DNA of 64,000 bases from Chloroflexota bacterium (GTDB lineage Bacteria; Chloroflexota; Dehalococcoidia; DSTF01; RBG-16-68-14). Positions within the stretch are counted from its first letter, which is position 1, and each line of letters starts with the position of its first letter. Below, piece after piece: positions 31,496 to 40,131 of this stretch. Below the pieces are notes generated by a model, which worked only from the letters and a program-made list of their open reading frames with translations, was not told where the DNA came from and searched no databases. Both the position numbers and the translations under genes were made by a program. The stretch lies in the NCBI GenBank assembly GCA_029262675.1, contig JAJCYW010000020.1, positions 62,001 to 126,000 on the forward strand. The letters run 5' to 3'.

Positions 31496-34400
31496 CTAGT
31501 CGCCCTCCGCAAGGTTGACGTAGGGTCGCAGATCGTCCGCCAGATTCTTGCGCTCCCAGGCGGCGGCGCGGTCGCGGGGGCAGGCGCGGTCGAAGGGGCA
31601 GAAGCGGCAGTTGGCAAACCCACCCTCGTGGCCGCTCGCGCCGGGCCGGGCAGGGAAGAGGCCGCCCGCGATGCCGTTCGCGATGACGGCGACGGCGTGC
31701 CGGAACGCCGTCAGCTCCCGTTCGCCTAGCTCGTATCCTTGCGGCGCATAGTTCGACTGCTCGGTAACGAACCAGTAGTAGGCATCCGTCGGCATGTCGC
31801 CGAACCGCTGCTGCGCGGCCAGGCCGTAGATGGGTAGCTGCAGCAGGCGGCCGCCCTTGACCGGATCGGCGTCGAGTTTGGTGTAGGGCTCGATCTTGGC
31901 CTTGCCGCTCTTGTAGTCCAGCACCAGCAGCCGGCCGCCGTCCGGCGCTCTGTCCACCCGGTCGATGCGGCCGCGGAAAGCGACCTCGCGTCCGTCGTCT
32001 AGCGTGACCAGCAGCGCGTCGTCTTCGAATCCGAACGACATCTCGGCGACCGCCGGCACGACGCCGAACTCGGCGCGCTGCGCCTCGTCCTTTTCGAGGA
32101 AGCCGCGCAGGTCGCGCAGGATAGTCGCGCGGTCGAGCTGCCAGAGCAGCGCCTTGCCTGTGATGCCGCTTGCCTCGGCTTCGGCGCAGACGCGCTCGCC
32201 GATCTCTTCCAGCGTGTGCCGCTCGTCTTCGTTCCACGGCTGGTCAGGGCTCGTGCGCGGGGACATCGTTTCGATGAACTGCTCCAAAGCTCGATGAATG
32301 ACGTTGCCGCGTTCCATGGCGGTGATACGCAGCGTCTCTTCTGGCCGCTCTGTCTCTGTGACGCGCAGAATATTGCCCAACAAGTAGCGGCGCGGGCAGG
32401 CGGCGTAGTTCTGGAGCGCCGTCGGCGAAACGGGCGTATCAGGAGTAGGGGCCAGGTCTGTCCCGTCGACACGGCCGTCCCAGCGCGAGAGTTGGCTGCC
32501 CGCGCGCGCGATGTCGGCGGAGAGTCCGTCGCGCAGTGTCGGCGCCGAGGCGGCCAGGTAGTGCTCGAAAGGTGGCTTGCCCGCGCGCCGCCAACTGAGC
32601 ATGCTGCGCAGGTCGTACTCCTGAAGCGACGCGACAGCGCCGCCACGGGCCAGCGCGCCTTCAAACGACGGCACGGTCTCAAGCCATGGCCTGTCCGGCG
32701 GCGGATCCAGGTCCGCGCTGAGCATCGTCCGTCTCTCAAGCAGCGACGCCGACTCCAGCAGCCAGCGCGAGGGCAGCTTGCCGCGCTGTCCGCGCAGATC
32801 GGCGCGCGGGTAGATCAGCGTGCGCTCCCGCGCGCCGGCCAGCGCCGCCAGGTAGTCGCGACGGTCTTCGCCTAACCGGTCCGTGCGTAGCGGCACATCG
32901 TCGCCACCGGAGGCACGCTCGCGGTCCGATAGCAGGGGGTCCTCGCGGCCGCGAGCGGGTACGACGCCCTCGGTCATACCGAGCACGATCGCGAGGTCGA
33001 AGTCGGCGCCGAGCGCATCGTGGATCCTGCCGACGAAAACACCTTCGCCGAACCTACCGAACCGTCCAGCCGGCGCGTCTAGCTCGCGCTCCAGGGCGCG
33101 GCGGAAGGTCGCTTCGTCAGTGTGCGGACGCAGGTCGCGGAGAATCGAGAGGGCGTCGAGCGCGGCTTCGACGTTGCGGTGAGCTTCGATCTCCGCCTCC
33201 GGCCAGTCGCTGCGGTGACCCTCACCGCCGAGATAGCGTTCCAGCAGACCCTTGCCCCAGGCGGCGAAATCCGGCCAGCTTCGCTCACCGGCGGCTCCCA
33301 GGCTGGTGACGACGCCCGCCATGAACTCCGCGAGGCGTCTGGTGTGGCCGATGTCAGCGTCCAGGCGTCGAACTTGCCACTCGTTTCCCTCGTCTGTCTG
33401 CTCGATGGCATTGCGTCTGCTCGCGAGCGCGCGGGCGTGGCGGGCCAAGCGTTCGCTCCACTGGCCGGCGCCGCCGACGACGCCGGCCTTGCGCGAGATC
33501 GTGTCCCAGCGGTGGGCGGAGGCCGGACGGCCGTTTGGCACTTCCAGCACCGGCGCGGAACTGAGCCAGTCCATCACGGCGTCGCGGTGGTAGTCCTGCT
33601 CGCGTAGGTGGAGCAGGCCCAGCAGCGTCCGGCCGGAGAGCGACTGCGCCAGCGTGCCGGCGCCCGGGCCGTTGTGCGGCACGCCGGCGGCCCGGAACTG
33701 CTCGTGCGCGAGCAGCGCGTACGGCTGCGCCTGCGGGTAGAGCACTGCGATGCGGTGCAGGGGCGTGCCAGCTTCCAGCCTCGCGGCGATGAGACGGAGC
33801 GCGGAACGCACCTCCTCTTCGGCGTCTGTCGCGATGACGATCCGTTCTGCCGATGGCGGGCCGGACGCCGGAAGGTCGGCGGTCGGCCCGCAGGCGCCCT
33901 CGAGTTGCGCGGCCAGGTGGCGGGCCTGTTCGTCCGCGGCGCCGTCGCCTGTCAGTCCAAGCAGCACGGTCACGCCGCCGTTCTCCGCCAGCGCCTCGAT
34001 CAGCCGCCGCTGGCCCGGCGAGAGGCGGCGGGGGAGGAAGACCACCACATGGCCCACGTCGCGCAAGGCGGGGGTACCCGCCCGGACGGCGCGCGCGGCG
34101 GACTCCGCCAGGTCTTCCTCGTCGTAGTACGCGGCGGTTGTCTCTCGCACACTGCGGTAGAGGTCGACGACCGACGCGGCGCGCTCGCTGTGCGCCGCCA
34201 CGGCGTCCAGCGCGGTCTCCGGCGCCGCCCGCAGGTCGCGCAGCGTAGAGTTCAGGCTGCGCTCCGTCGCCGGGTGTTCGGCGACATCGCGGAAGACGCC
34301 CGGATGGTTCGCGAGCGCGACGCGCAGCGCCTCGGCGCGAACAGGACCCGTGAGCGGGCGGCGGCCGTTGGCGGCCAATGCCGGCGCGCCGAGGAGTTCC

Positions 34401-34633
34401 GCCACGCGAGCGAGCACGAGGAACTGTACGTTCAGCAGGCCGTCGCGGCCGGTGAGCGCGCTGAGCGAGAGATCGCCGCTGCCGAGACGCCGGCGCAGGG
34501 AAAGGCCGGCGTAGTTTGACGGCACGGCGACGGTCACCGGTGCCAGAGGGTCGCCCTGCTTCGCCTCCAGGACTGCGTCACGCAGTGCGCGCGCCGCATC
34601 TGGGCCGAACGGTACGAACTGAAGCGACGGCAA
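31496..34633 (-). CDS. addB: AddB-like nuclease subunit with probable [4Fe-4S] cluster
   Basis: About 1045 residues from TTG 34633, chosen because AGGAGG lies 7 nt upstream; the longer frame adds a non-conserved 33 residues. The C-terminal PD-(D/E)XK domain shows GRIDRVDRAPDGGRLLVLDY followed by KSG near 887-910. Cys in NYAACPRRYLLG (about 743) and CRFCPFDRAC (about 1008-1017) match the AddB iron-sulfur staple. The N-terminus VTVAVPSNYAGLSLRRRLG lacks a Walker A, as in RexB-type AddB proteins. It forms a complex with AddA. GC content and codon use are like the neighbours. Confidence 0.88.
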   Translation of the reverse strand: MPSLQFVPFGPDAARALRDAVLEAKQGDPLAPVTVAVPSNYAGLSLRRRLGSGDLSLSALTGRDGLLNVQFLVLARVAELLGAPALAANGRRPLTGPVRAEALRVALANHPGVFRDVAEHPATERSLNSTLRDLRAAPETALDAVAAHSERAASVVDLYRSVRETTAAYYDEEDLAESAARAVRAGTPALRDVGHVVVFLPRRLSPGQRRLIEALAENGGVTVLLGLTGDGAADEQARHLAAQLEGACGPTADLPASGPPSAERIVIATDAEEEVRSALRLIAARLEAGTPLHRIAVLYPQAQPYALLAHEQFRAAGVPHNGPGAGTLAQSLSGRTLLGLLHLREQDYHRDAVMDWLSSAPVLEVPNGRPASAHRWDTISRKAGVVGGAGQWSERLARHARALASRRNAIEQTDEGNEWQVRRLDADIGHTRRLAEFMAGVVTSLGAAGERSWPDFAAWGKGLLERYLGGEGHRSDWPEAEIEAHRNVEAALDALSILRDLRPHTDEATFRRALERELDAPAGRFGRFGEGVFVGRIHDALGADFDLAIVLGMTEGVVPARGREDPLLSDRERASGGDDVPLRTDRLGEDRRDYLAALAGARERTLIYPRADLRGQRGKLPSRWLLESASLLERRTMLSADLDPPPDRPWLETVPSFEGALARGGAVASLQEYDLRSMLSWRRAGKPPFEHYLAASAPTLRDGLSADIARAGSQLSRWDGRVDGTDLAPTPDTPVSPTALQNYAACPRRYLLGNILRVTETERPEETLRITAMERGNVIHRALEQFIETMSPRTSPDQPWNEDERHTLEEIGERVCAEAEASGITGKALLWQLDRATILRDLRGFLEKDEAQRAEFGVVPAVAEMSFGFEDDALLVTLDDGREVAFRGRIDRVDRAPDGGRLLVLDYKSGKAKIEPYTKLDADPVKGGRLLQLPIYGLAAQQRFGDMPTDAYYWFVTEQSNYAPQGYELGERELTAFRHAVAVIANGIAGGLFPARPGASGHEGGFANCRFCPFDRACPRDRAAAWERKNLADDLRPYVNLAEGD

Positions 34634-34709
34634 TGCGATGCCTCCTGCTAGATATGGCGGCCGCCAAACGCGCAAGTCGTGTCCGCGCCCAAGCTGTGAC
34701 GCCTGGCCC

Positions 34710-34888
34710 GTGGCCGCTAGGTCACGAAGCACGCGATCGTCAGGTCGCGAAGCCCGCGCCCAAACTGTGACGCCTGGCCCGCGACCGGTAGGTCGCGAAG
34801 CCCGTGCCTGCTAGGTCACGAAGCCCGCGACCGTCAGGTCGCGAAGCCCGTGACCGTTAGGCCACGAAGCCCGTGACCGTTAGGCCAC
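34710..34888. repeat. Tandem array of seven 23-bp hairpin units
   Basis: Hairpins start at 34710, 34733, 34781, 34804, 34827, 34850 and 34873; the period is 23 bp except for one 25-bp insertion. Each has a 6-bp stem and a GNNA tetraloop (GCTA, GTCA, GGTA or GTTA), with CGAAGC shared between units. Stem position 2 covaries: T-A in units 1, 4, 6 and 7, C-G in units 2, 3 and 5. CTGTGACGCCTGGCCCG occurs before units 1 and 3. The last loop contains the stop codon of the HAD gene. Confidence 0.85.
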
Positions 34889-35500
34889 GGGCCTCACGCC
34901 GTGTTCGGCGAATTGCGCGGCCAGATCGTCTCCCTTGTCGACGCGGTAGTGGACGGCCGCCATCCCGGCTTCGCGAGCGGCGTTTGTATTGCGCTTCGCG
35001 TCGTCGACAAAGAGGCAGGCCTCGGGTGCCAGCTCCAGCCGTTCGGCGGCGAGGCGGTAGATCGCGGCGTCCGGCTTGGCCATGCCGACGGCGGCCGAGG
35101 AGATCACGTCGTCGAAGAGGTGGTGGATGTCCATGCCGTCGCGGATGCGATCCTCAAGACTGACGTCCGCGTTGCTCAAGATCGAGATCTTGTACTGCGG
35201 CCGCAACGACTTTATCAGGTCGATGTTCTCTGTGATCGGGTGCCAGGACTCGTGCCACTGCTGGTGCAGCGGCGGCAGCGCCGTGCCGGCCTGTTCCTCC
35301 AAGCGTTGTTGGGCCGCCTGCCGCCACCGTTCTATGTCGCCTGTGCCAGTCTGGACCGCGTGCCACTCGTCGCTCGTGTAGAGCGTATTCGCGATAGCGT
35401 TGCGTTCCAACCCGTGTCGCTCTTCCAGTTCGCGGGCGACGTCCCAACGCATGTTGTTGATTACGCCGCCGAAGTCGAAAATCAGTCCCTGGATGGTCAT
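34880..35500 (-). CDS. HAD-superfamily hydrolase
   Basis: 206 residues. Motif I is FDFGGVIN (nucleophile Asp near residue 9, with Gly in place of the second Asp), motif II ISILSNAD, motif III Lys in GMAKPDAAIYRLA and motif IV LFVDDAKRN. This DFGG type is seen in haloacid-dehalogenase and epoxide-hydrolase-N-terminal-like members, where the loss of the second Asp argues against a standard phosphatase mechanism. The substrate is unknown. Its stop codon lies within the last unit of the 23-bp hairpin array, which may act as a terminator for it. Divergent from the enoyl-CoA hydratase gene. Confidence 0.85.
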   Translation of the reverse strand: MTIQGLIFDFGGVINNMRWDVARELEERHGLERNAIANTLYTSDEWHAVQTGTGDIERWRQAAQQRLEEQAGTALPPLHQQWHESWHPITENIDLIKSLRPQYKISILSNADVSLEDRIRDGMDIHHLFDDVISSAAVGMAKPDAAIYRLAAERLELAPEACLFVDDAKRNTNAAREAGMAAVHYRVDKGDDLAAQFAEHGVRPVA

Positions 35501-35662
35501 GTGGGCTACTCCCTGGGCCTTCTCGCCGCGCTTGTCGCCACATGGTAGCGGCGCTGCAGCACGCGGGCAACGGTCGAATGGAGGGCGCGCGTGGCCACAC
35601 TTCCGAGCGTCGTGTTACACTCACTCGGCCACACCAGATCCGAGACCTGAGGAGGACGAACT

Positions 35663-36460
35663 ATGTCTGATTACGCCGACCTGCTGTATGACGTGAGCGA
35701 CCACGTCGCCACGATCACGCTCAATCGCCCCGACCGCATGAACGCGATCACGGGCGCGATGCTGCTTTCGTTCAGCCAGGTGTTCCGCGACGCCGACGCC
35801 GACGGCGACGTGCGCGCCATCATCCTGACGGGCGCGGGCAGGGGCTTCTGCGCCGGCCTAGACCTGAAGGACGTCAGCGCGGGCACGGGCATCGGTGGGA
35901 ACGGCGCCGGCCTGCCCCTGAAGTTCGACTTGGCCGGCAGTCCGCCGATGGTGCTGCACAGCACGGATAAGCCCGTGATCTGCGCGCTCAACGGGGCTGC
36001 CGCCGGTTATGGACTCGATATCGCCCTCGGCTGCGACATTCGGGTCGCGTCGACGAACGGAAAGCTGGCGGCGATTCCGACCAAGCGCGGCATTCTGCCG
36101 GAGAGTGGCGGCACGTGGCTGCTGCCGCGCCTGATCGGCTGGGCCAAAGCCGCAGAGCTGACGTTCCTGGCCAAGGTACTCACTGCCGACGAAGCGTTGG
36201 AGATGGGCCTGGTCAACACAGTGGTCGAACCGGAGCAGCTCATGACCGTCGCGCGGGAGTGGGCGGCGGAGATCGCGGCCAACGCGCCGCTGGCCGTCCA
36301 GGCGACGAAGCGGATGATGCGCCTGGGCCTAGAGGAGACCTTCGAGGCCAACGTCCACCACGTCTACCTACAGGTCCTCCCGCTCTTTGGCAGCAGGGAC
36401 TTCCAGGAAGGCGTGAAGTCGTTCATTGAGAAGCGCCCCGCGAAGTTCGAGGGCCGCTAG
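35663..36460 (+). CDS. Enoyl-CoA hydratase/isomerase family protein
   Basis: 265 residues with GAGGAGG before the ATG. Crotonase-fold markers are ITLNRPDRMNAI, the oxyanion-hole segments GRGFCAGLDLKD and ALNGAAAGYGLDIALGCDIR, and GILPESGGTWLLPRLIG. The Glu of the second hydratase site (PESGG) is present, while the first acidic site is less clear, so hydratase or isomerase activity cannot be separated. It acts on acyl-CoA in beta-oxidation-like pathways in the cytoplasm. A TACACT -10 candidate lies near 35616-35621. Confidence 0.9.
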   Translation: MSDYADLLYDVSDHVATITLNRPDRMNAITGAMLLSFSQVFRDADADGDVRAIILTGAGRGFCAGLDLKDVSAGTGIGGNGAGLPLKFDLAGSPPMVLHSTDKPVICALNGAAAGYGLDIALGCDIRVASTNGKLAAIPTKRGILPESGGTWLLPRLIGWAKAAELTFLAKVLTADEALEMGLVNTVVEPEQLMTVAREWAAEIAANAPLAVQATKRMMRLGLEETFEANVHHVYLQVLPLFGSRDFQEGVKSFIEKRPAKFEGR

Positions 36461-36543
36461 CCGGGCGCTCATCGCGGGCAACGTGGTCATGGAAGTGTGC
36501 CACGGCCCGGAGGTTAGTTAGCGGAGCGACCAGGAGAAGAACG

Positions 36544-37374
36544 ATGTGCCGGACCGCGCTCTTGATCTCGCTCGCCGTTCTTCTGTCGGTGACTGCGTGC
36601 GGCGAGACGGATGGCGGCGGCAAGCCACCGGCCGTGAACCCGACACTGCTGGAATCCGCATCGCAGCCGACGGCAACGCCCGAAGCCGCTACCCCTGTCG
36701 GTACGGCGAGCACCGTTGGTCCTGACGCCGTGTGGCAGATCCCTAACGCAGACGTGGTCCGGAGCCTGCAAAGTTGTCGCATAAAGGAGTACGAATGCGC
36801 CAAGAGCGTTATGGAGGAGAGTGGCGCACGTCCGGCGGCAATCGAGTTCTTCCGCCAAACTCAGTGGCTCATGGCAGGATTTGAAGAGACCGGCATGGTG
36901 GATATCGCGGTCATCTTCGACCCGTGGCGGGCTAACGCCAACTCCGACTACGCGTTGGTCAACGGCAGCCCCCGCGTCGTCATCGCAGAAACAGAGGGTT
37001 GGAACATAGCCGATGGTCCGCACGATCCCGGATTCGTTGCACTGGCGGCCGTCTTTTCCGATCTCGCCTTGTTTGGGAGCGATGACCTTCTCGAATCAGT
37101 CGAGGAGTCGCCGGAAGGCGGGCAGACGTTTATATTCCAGTACAGTCTGGCAGATCAGTGCCACGCCTGCCACACCGGCTACTTCCAGCGTGCCGCTCTC
37201 GACTTCACTGTGGAAGGCGATTACATTGGGCCGCGCCTGTTGGGCGTGTGCGAGCGAACGGCCACATCCGAAAGGACGCCGTACCGCACGCCGGTGCCGG
37301 GTTTCGAGGTGTGCCCGCTGCCAGAATCCGACGTGTTCAGCGAGCGAGCGGGAGGTGAAGAGGCTGGCCAGTAG
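36544..37374 (+). CDS. Lipoprotein of unknown function with a CxxCH motif
   Basis: 276 residues with CAGGAG upstream. The signal peptide ends at lipobox LSVTAC (Cys 19), followed by a Thr/Pro/Ala linker to about residue 60. The exported domain has several cysteines (SLQSCRIKEYECAKS) and the sequence DQCHACHTGYFQRA near residues 200-213. CHACH fits the CxxCH consensus for covalent c-type heme, but there is a single motif and the domain resembles LppP/LprE-type lipoproteins rather than a cytochrome. I do not recognise a firm family. Likely anchored to the outer face of the membrane. Confidence 0.75.
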   Translation: MCRTALLISLAVLLSVTACGETDGGGKPPAVNPTLLESASQPTATPEAATPVGTASTVGPDAVWQIPNADVVRSLQSCRIKEYECAKSVMEESGARPAAIEFFRQTQWLMAGFEETGMVDIAVIFDPWRANANSDYALVNGSPRVVIAETEGWNIADGPHDPGFVALAAVFSDLALFGSDDLLESVEESPEGGQTFIFQYSLADQCHACHTGYFQRAALDFTVEGDYIGPRLLGVCERTATSERTPYRTPVPGFEVCPLPESDVFSERAGGEEAGQ

Positions 37375-37464
37375 TAACGTCCGCGATCTCCGCTCCTTGC
37401 CACGTTCAGGACGCTTTGCTGCCTGCGCGCGGAATCCGCTCGGGATGTATACGGAGTAGCCTTC

Positions 37465-37932
37465 ATGTACGATTTCTACGTCGCGGTCGTGAAGACGATG
37501 GCGCAGATGGACGACGCGCTTTCCGTTCGCCGCGCCGTGTTCATCGAGGAGCAGGGCGTCAGCGAGCGCGAGGAGATCGACGAGTTCGACGGTGACCCGG
37601 CAGGGATGTCCGGCATCGTCCACGTCGTCGGCTACCGGCGCGTGCTGCCGGTGGCGACCGGTCGGCTCCACATCAATGGCCCTGGCGACTCGCCTGCGCA
37701 GATCGGTCGCGTGGCCGTCATTGCCAAGTACCGCGGCATCGGCCTCGGCATCGCGGTGATGGAGGCGCTCCACGACGAGGCGCGGCGGCGCGGGTACGCG
37801 GCCACCGCGCTGGGTGCGCAGCTTCAGGCGATCCCCTTCTACGAACGCCTAGGCTACGTCGCCGGCGGCGATGTCTACCTGGACGCTGGTATCGAGCATC
37901 GAAAGATGGAGAAGCGCTTCAGCGAGGCGTAG
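37465..37932 (+). CDS. GNAT family N-acetyltransferase, ElaA/YjdJ-like
   Basis: 155 residues with GGAG 10 nt before the ATG. The start region AMDDALSVRR-type segment is followed by AVFIEEQGVSEREEIDEFDG, a signature of the ElaA-like group. Motif A is IGRVAVIAKYRGIGLGIAVM and motif B is ALGAQLQAIPFYERLGYVAG. The fold binds acetyl-CoA and acetylates a small amine; the substrate is not known for most members. It follows the lipoprotein gene by 90 nt on the same strand. Typical length and complete motifs. Confidence 0.9.
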   Translation: MYDFYVAVVKTMAQMDDALSVRRAVFIEEQGVSEREEIDEFDGDPAGMSGIVHVVGYRRVLPVATGRLHINGPGDSPAQIGRVAVIAKYRGIGLGIAVMEALHDEARRRGYAATALGAQLQAIPFYERLGYVAGGDVYLDAGIEHRKMEKRFSEA

Positions 37933-37957
37933 TGCGCCTGTGGGTCGCTAGCGGTCC

Positions 37958-38746
37958 CTAGCGCGTGCGGATCGCGGCCGCGACGCCGTGGCCGGCGTCG
38001 ATGAACTCCCACGTCACGTAGCGGGCGTCGTCCGCGACCACGCCATTCCAGATCGGCCGCAGCTCCGGAAAGACCGGCAGGTCGTCCGTGATGACGATGC
38101 CGCCCAGCTTCAGCCGGGGCAGAGCGTTAGCGTAATCGGCGGCGACGCCATCGACGGACTTGTCGCCGTCAATCGTGATCACGTCGAAGAAGATGTCCGG
38201 ACGCTGTTCCAGGAACGCAGGCAGGACGCTGCGGCTATCGCCCGATTCAAGCTCGACATTCCCTTTGTGGCCGGCATTGCGCAGTTCGCCGCGCACGAAG
38301 TCCGGGCCGGGGTTGGGGCTGCCGGCATAGTTCTCGATCCAGAGGTCGAATCCGTAGATTGCGCAGTCCGGTCGTGCCGCGCCGAGCACGGCCGCGCTGC
38401 GGCCGCGACAGACGCCGATTTCGAGGTAGCTGCTGGGCTGCAGGAGTATTGCCGCCGCCCAGAGTGTCGTCAGGGCGTCTGCGTGACGAAAGAACTTGCC
38501 GAACTTGTCCTGCGCCGAGGCGTAGAAGAGCTCAGCCATGCGCTGCTCTTCGCTCGGGCTGAGATTGGCAACGACTCCCATGACGAACTCGGCGGCGTCC
38601 TTCGACATCGACGCCGCCTCCAGCGTCGCCGCCGTTGGCGGGAGGAAGAAGTCGAGCAAAGAAGAGCCGCCGACCTGTGGCGTGCCGGCGAGGTACTGCG
38701 GGCTCGGCAGTGCCGTGGAGGTGTCGTCGGATTTCAGATTCGTCAT
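37958..38746 (-). CDS. Class I SAM-dependent methyltransferase
   Basis: 262 residues from ATG 38746 (ATG 38755 is also possible). After a helical N-terminal region (residues 1-85) it has the SAM-binding motif SSYLEIGVCRGRSAAVL near 100-116, acidic YGFDLWIE, VELESGDSR, and DVITIDGDKSVDGV where the acidic loop binds metal or substrate. The later LGGIVITDDL segment fits the O-methyltransferase or cephalosporin-hydroxylase-like group. The acceptor is unknown. It is convergent with the GNAT gene (25 nt apart) and divergent from the serine hydrolase. Confidence 0.83.
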   Translation of the reverse strand: MTNLKSDDTSTALPSPQYLAGTPQVGGSSLLDFFLPPTAATLEAASMSKDAAEFVMGVVANLSPSEEQRMAELFYASAQDKFGKFFRHADALTTLWAAAILLQPSSYLEIGVCRGRSAAVLGAARPDCAIYGFDLWIENYAGSPNPGPDFVRGELRNAGHKGNVELESGDSRSVLPAFLEQRPDIFFDVITIDGDKSVDGVAADYANALPRLKLGGIVITDDLPVFPELRPIWNGVVADDARYVTWEFIDAGHGVAAAIRTR

Positions 38747-38927
38747 CGCTGGCATTCTAGATGATGCGGCCCTACACTCTCCAGGGCCGCGGCTGGCGCC
38801 CTCCAGCCCGTCAGCCCGCCAGCCGCCAGCCCGCCAGCCAGGCGTGACGAGGCGGGCGCGGCCGAGGCAAGACGGCCGGGTCTGCTGTATGCTGCTGGCG
38901 AACAGGGAGGGTGGGAGGTTCAGACTC

Positions 38928-40100
38928 ATGCTGGATGCCAAGCACATCGCGGCGAAACCAGAAGACGCTGGCGTCGACAGCGAGAAGCTGGAGGCCGTCT
39001 TCGCTCGCGTCCGGCGGGACATCGATGACGGGAAGCTGCCAAGCGCGCAGGTCGCCGTCGCGCGGCGGGGCAAGATCGCGGGGCTGCGCGCGTTCGGCAC
39101 GGCGGTGCAGGGCGGGGAGGAGCGGCCTGCGACGCCGGAGACGCTCTACTGCATCTACTCCTCGACGAAAGCCGTCGTCGCTGCCGCCGTCTGGCTGCTG
39201 TTTGAGGAGGGCCTGCTTCGGCTCGACGAGCGCGTGGCCGAAATCATCCCCGAGTTCGGGAGCAACGGCAAGGAGAACGTCACTGTAGAGCAGACGATGC
39301 TGCATGTCGGCGGGTATCCGCAGGCGCCGTTCCCGGCTGAGCACTGGGATAACCGCGCGGCGCTGATCGAGGCGTTCGCCGGTTGGCGCTTGACGTGGGA
39401 GCCGGGCAGCCGATTCGAGTACCATGCCACCTCCGCGCACTGGGTGCTGGCGGAGATCATCCACCGCCGCACCGGCATCGACTACAAGACGTTTGTGCGC
39501 GACCGGATCACCGGCCCGATGGGGCTGGATGAGCTTTCGATCGGCTTGGCGGACGATTACCACCAACGCGTCGCCGACGTGCGCTACGTGATGGAGCCTG
39601 TCGAGCCGCCGGGCGGTTGGGGCGAGGTGACGCCGGAATCGATCCTGCGGCTGAACGAGCCTGCCGTGCGCCGGGCTGGCCTCCCGGGCGGTGGCGGCTT
39701 CGCCGGTGCGGCGGAGCTGGCGCTCTTCTACCAGCCGCTGATCAACGGCGGCCAGACGGCGGACGGCACACGGATCATGAAGCAGGAGACTATTGACTTC
39801 GCGACGAAGGTCCGCACGGACGATCGGCACTGCGACCAGTTCGGCGCGCCATGCAACCGTGGCCTGTCCATCATCGTCGCCGGCGACGATGGAAAATCGA
39901 ACTTCCGCGGCATGGGCCGCACGGTCTCGGCGCGTGCGTTCGGTCACGGCGGCGCTGGTGGCCAGATCGGCTGGGGCGACCCGGAGACCGGCATCTCGCT
40001 GGGGTACGTCACGGAGGGCTTCGTCGACTGGATGACGCTCGGCCGCCGTGTGACGGCCGTCTCCAGCCAGGCCGCGGTCTGCGCGAGTGACGCTGACTGA
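38928..40100 (+). CDS. Serine hydrolase of the beta-lactamase/class C penicillin-binding family
   Basis: 390 residues from ATG 38928 with GGGAGG 9 nt upstream. The SxxK motif is in IYSSTKAVVAAAVW near residues 77-88, and YHATSAHWVL supplies the conserved Tyr. The C-terminal GHGGAGG matches the HxG third motif. No signal peptide is present, which favours a cytoplasmic esterase or transesterase of the EstB/LovD type over a periplasmic beta-lactamase. The gap before it contains CAGCCCGCC-type low-complexity DNA (38801-38840). It is followed 31 nt later by the metallo-hydrolase gene, probably one transcript. Confidence 0.87.
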   Translation: MLDAKHIAAKPEDAGVDSEKLEAVFARVRRDIDDGKLPSAQVAVARRGKIAGLRAFGTAVQGGEERPATPETLYCIYSSTKAVVAAAVWLLFEEGLLRLDERVAEIIPEFGSNGKENVTVEQTMLHVGGYPQAPFPAEHWDNRAALIEAFAGWRLTWEPGSRFEYHATSAHWVLAEIIHRRTGIDYKTFVRDRITGPMGLDELSIGLADDYHQRVADVRYVMEPVEPPGGWGEVTPESILRLNEPAVRRAGLPGGGGFAGAAELALFYQPLINGGQTADGTRIMKQETIDFATKVRTDDRHCDQFGAPCNRGLSIIVAGDDGKSNFRGMGRTVSARAFGHGGAGGQIGWGDPETGISLGYVTEGFVDWMTLGRRVTAVSSQAAVCASDAD

Positions 40101-40131
40101 ACGCGAACCGCAAGCGCTAGGAGCGAGAACG

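Noticed and set aside
34710..34888. CRISPR array
   Set aside because: The 23-bp units are contiguous with no unique spacers, and no cas genes are nearby.
38801..38840. CAGCCCGCC-type short repeats before the serine hydrolase gene
   Set aside because: Imperfect low-complexity GC-rich DNA with no hairpin or regular period; not treated as an element.
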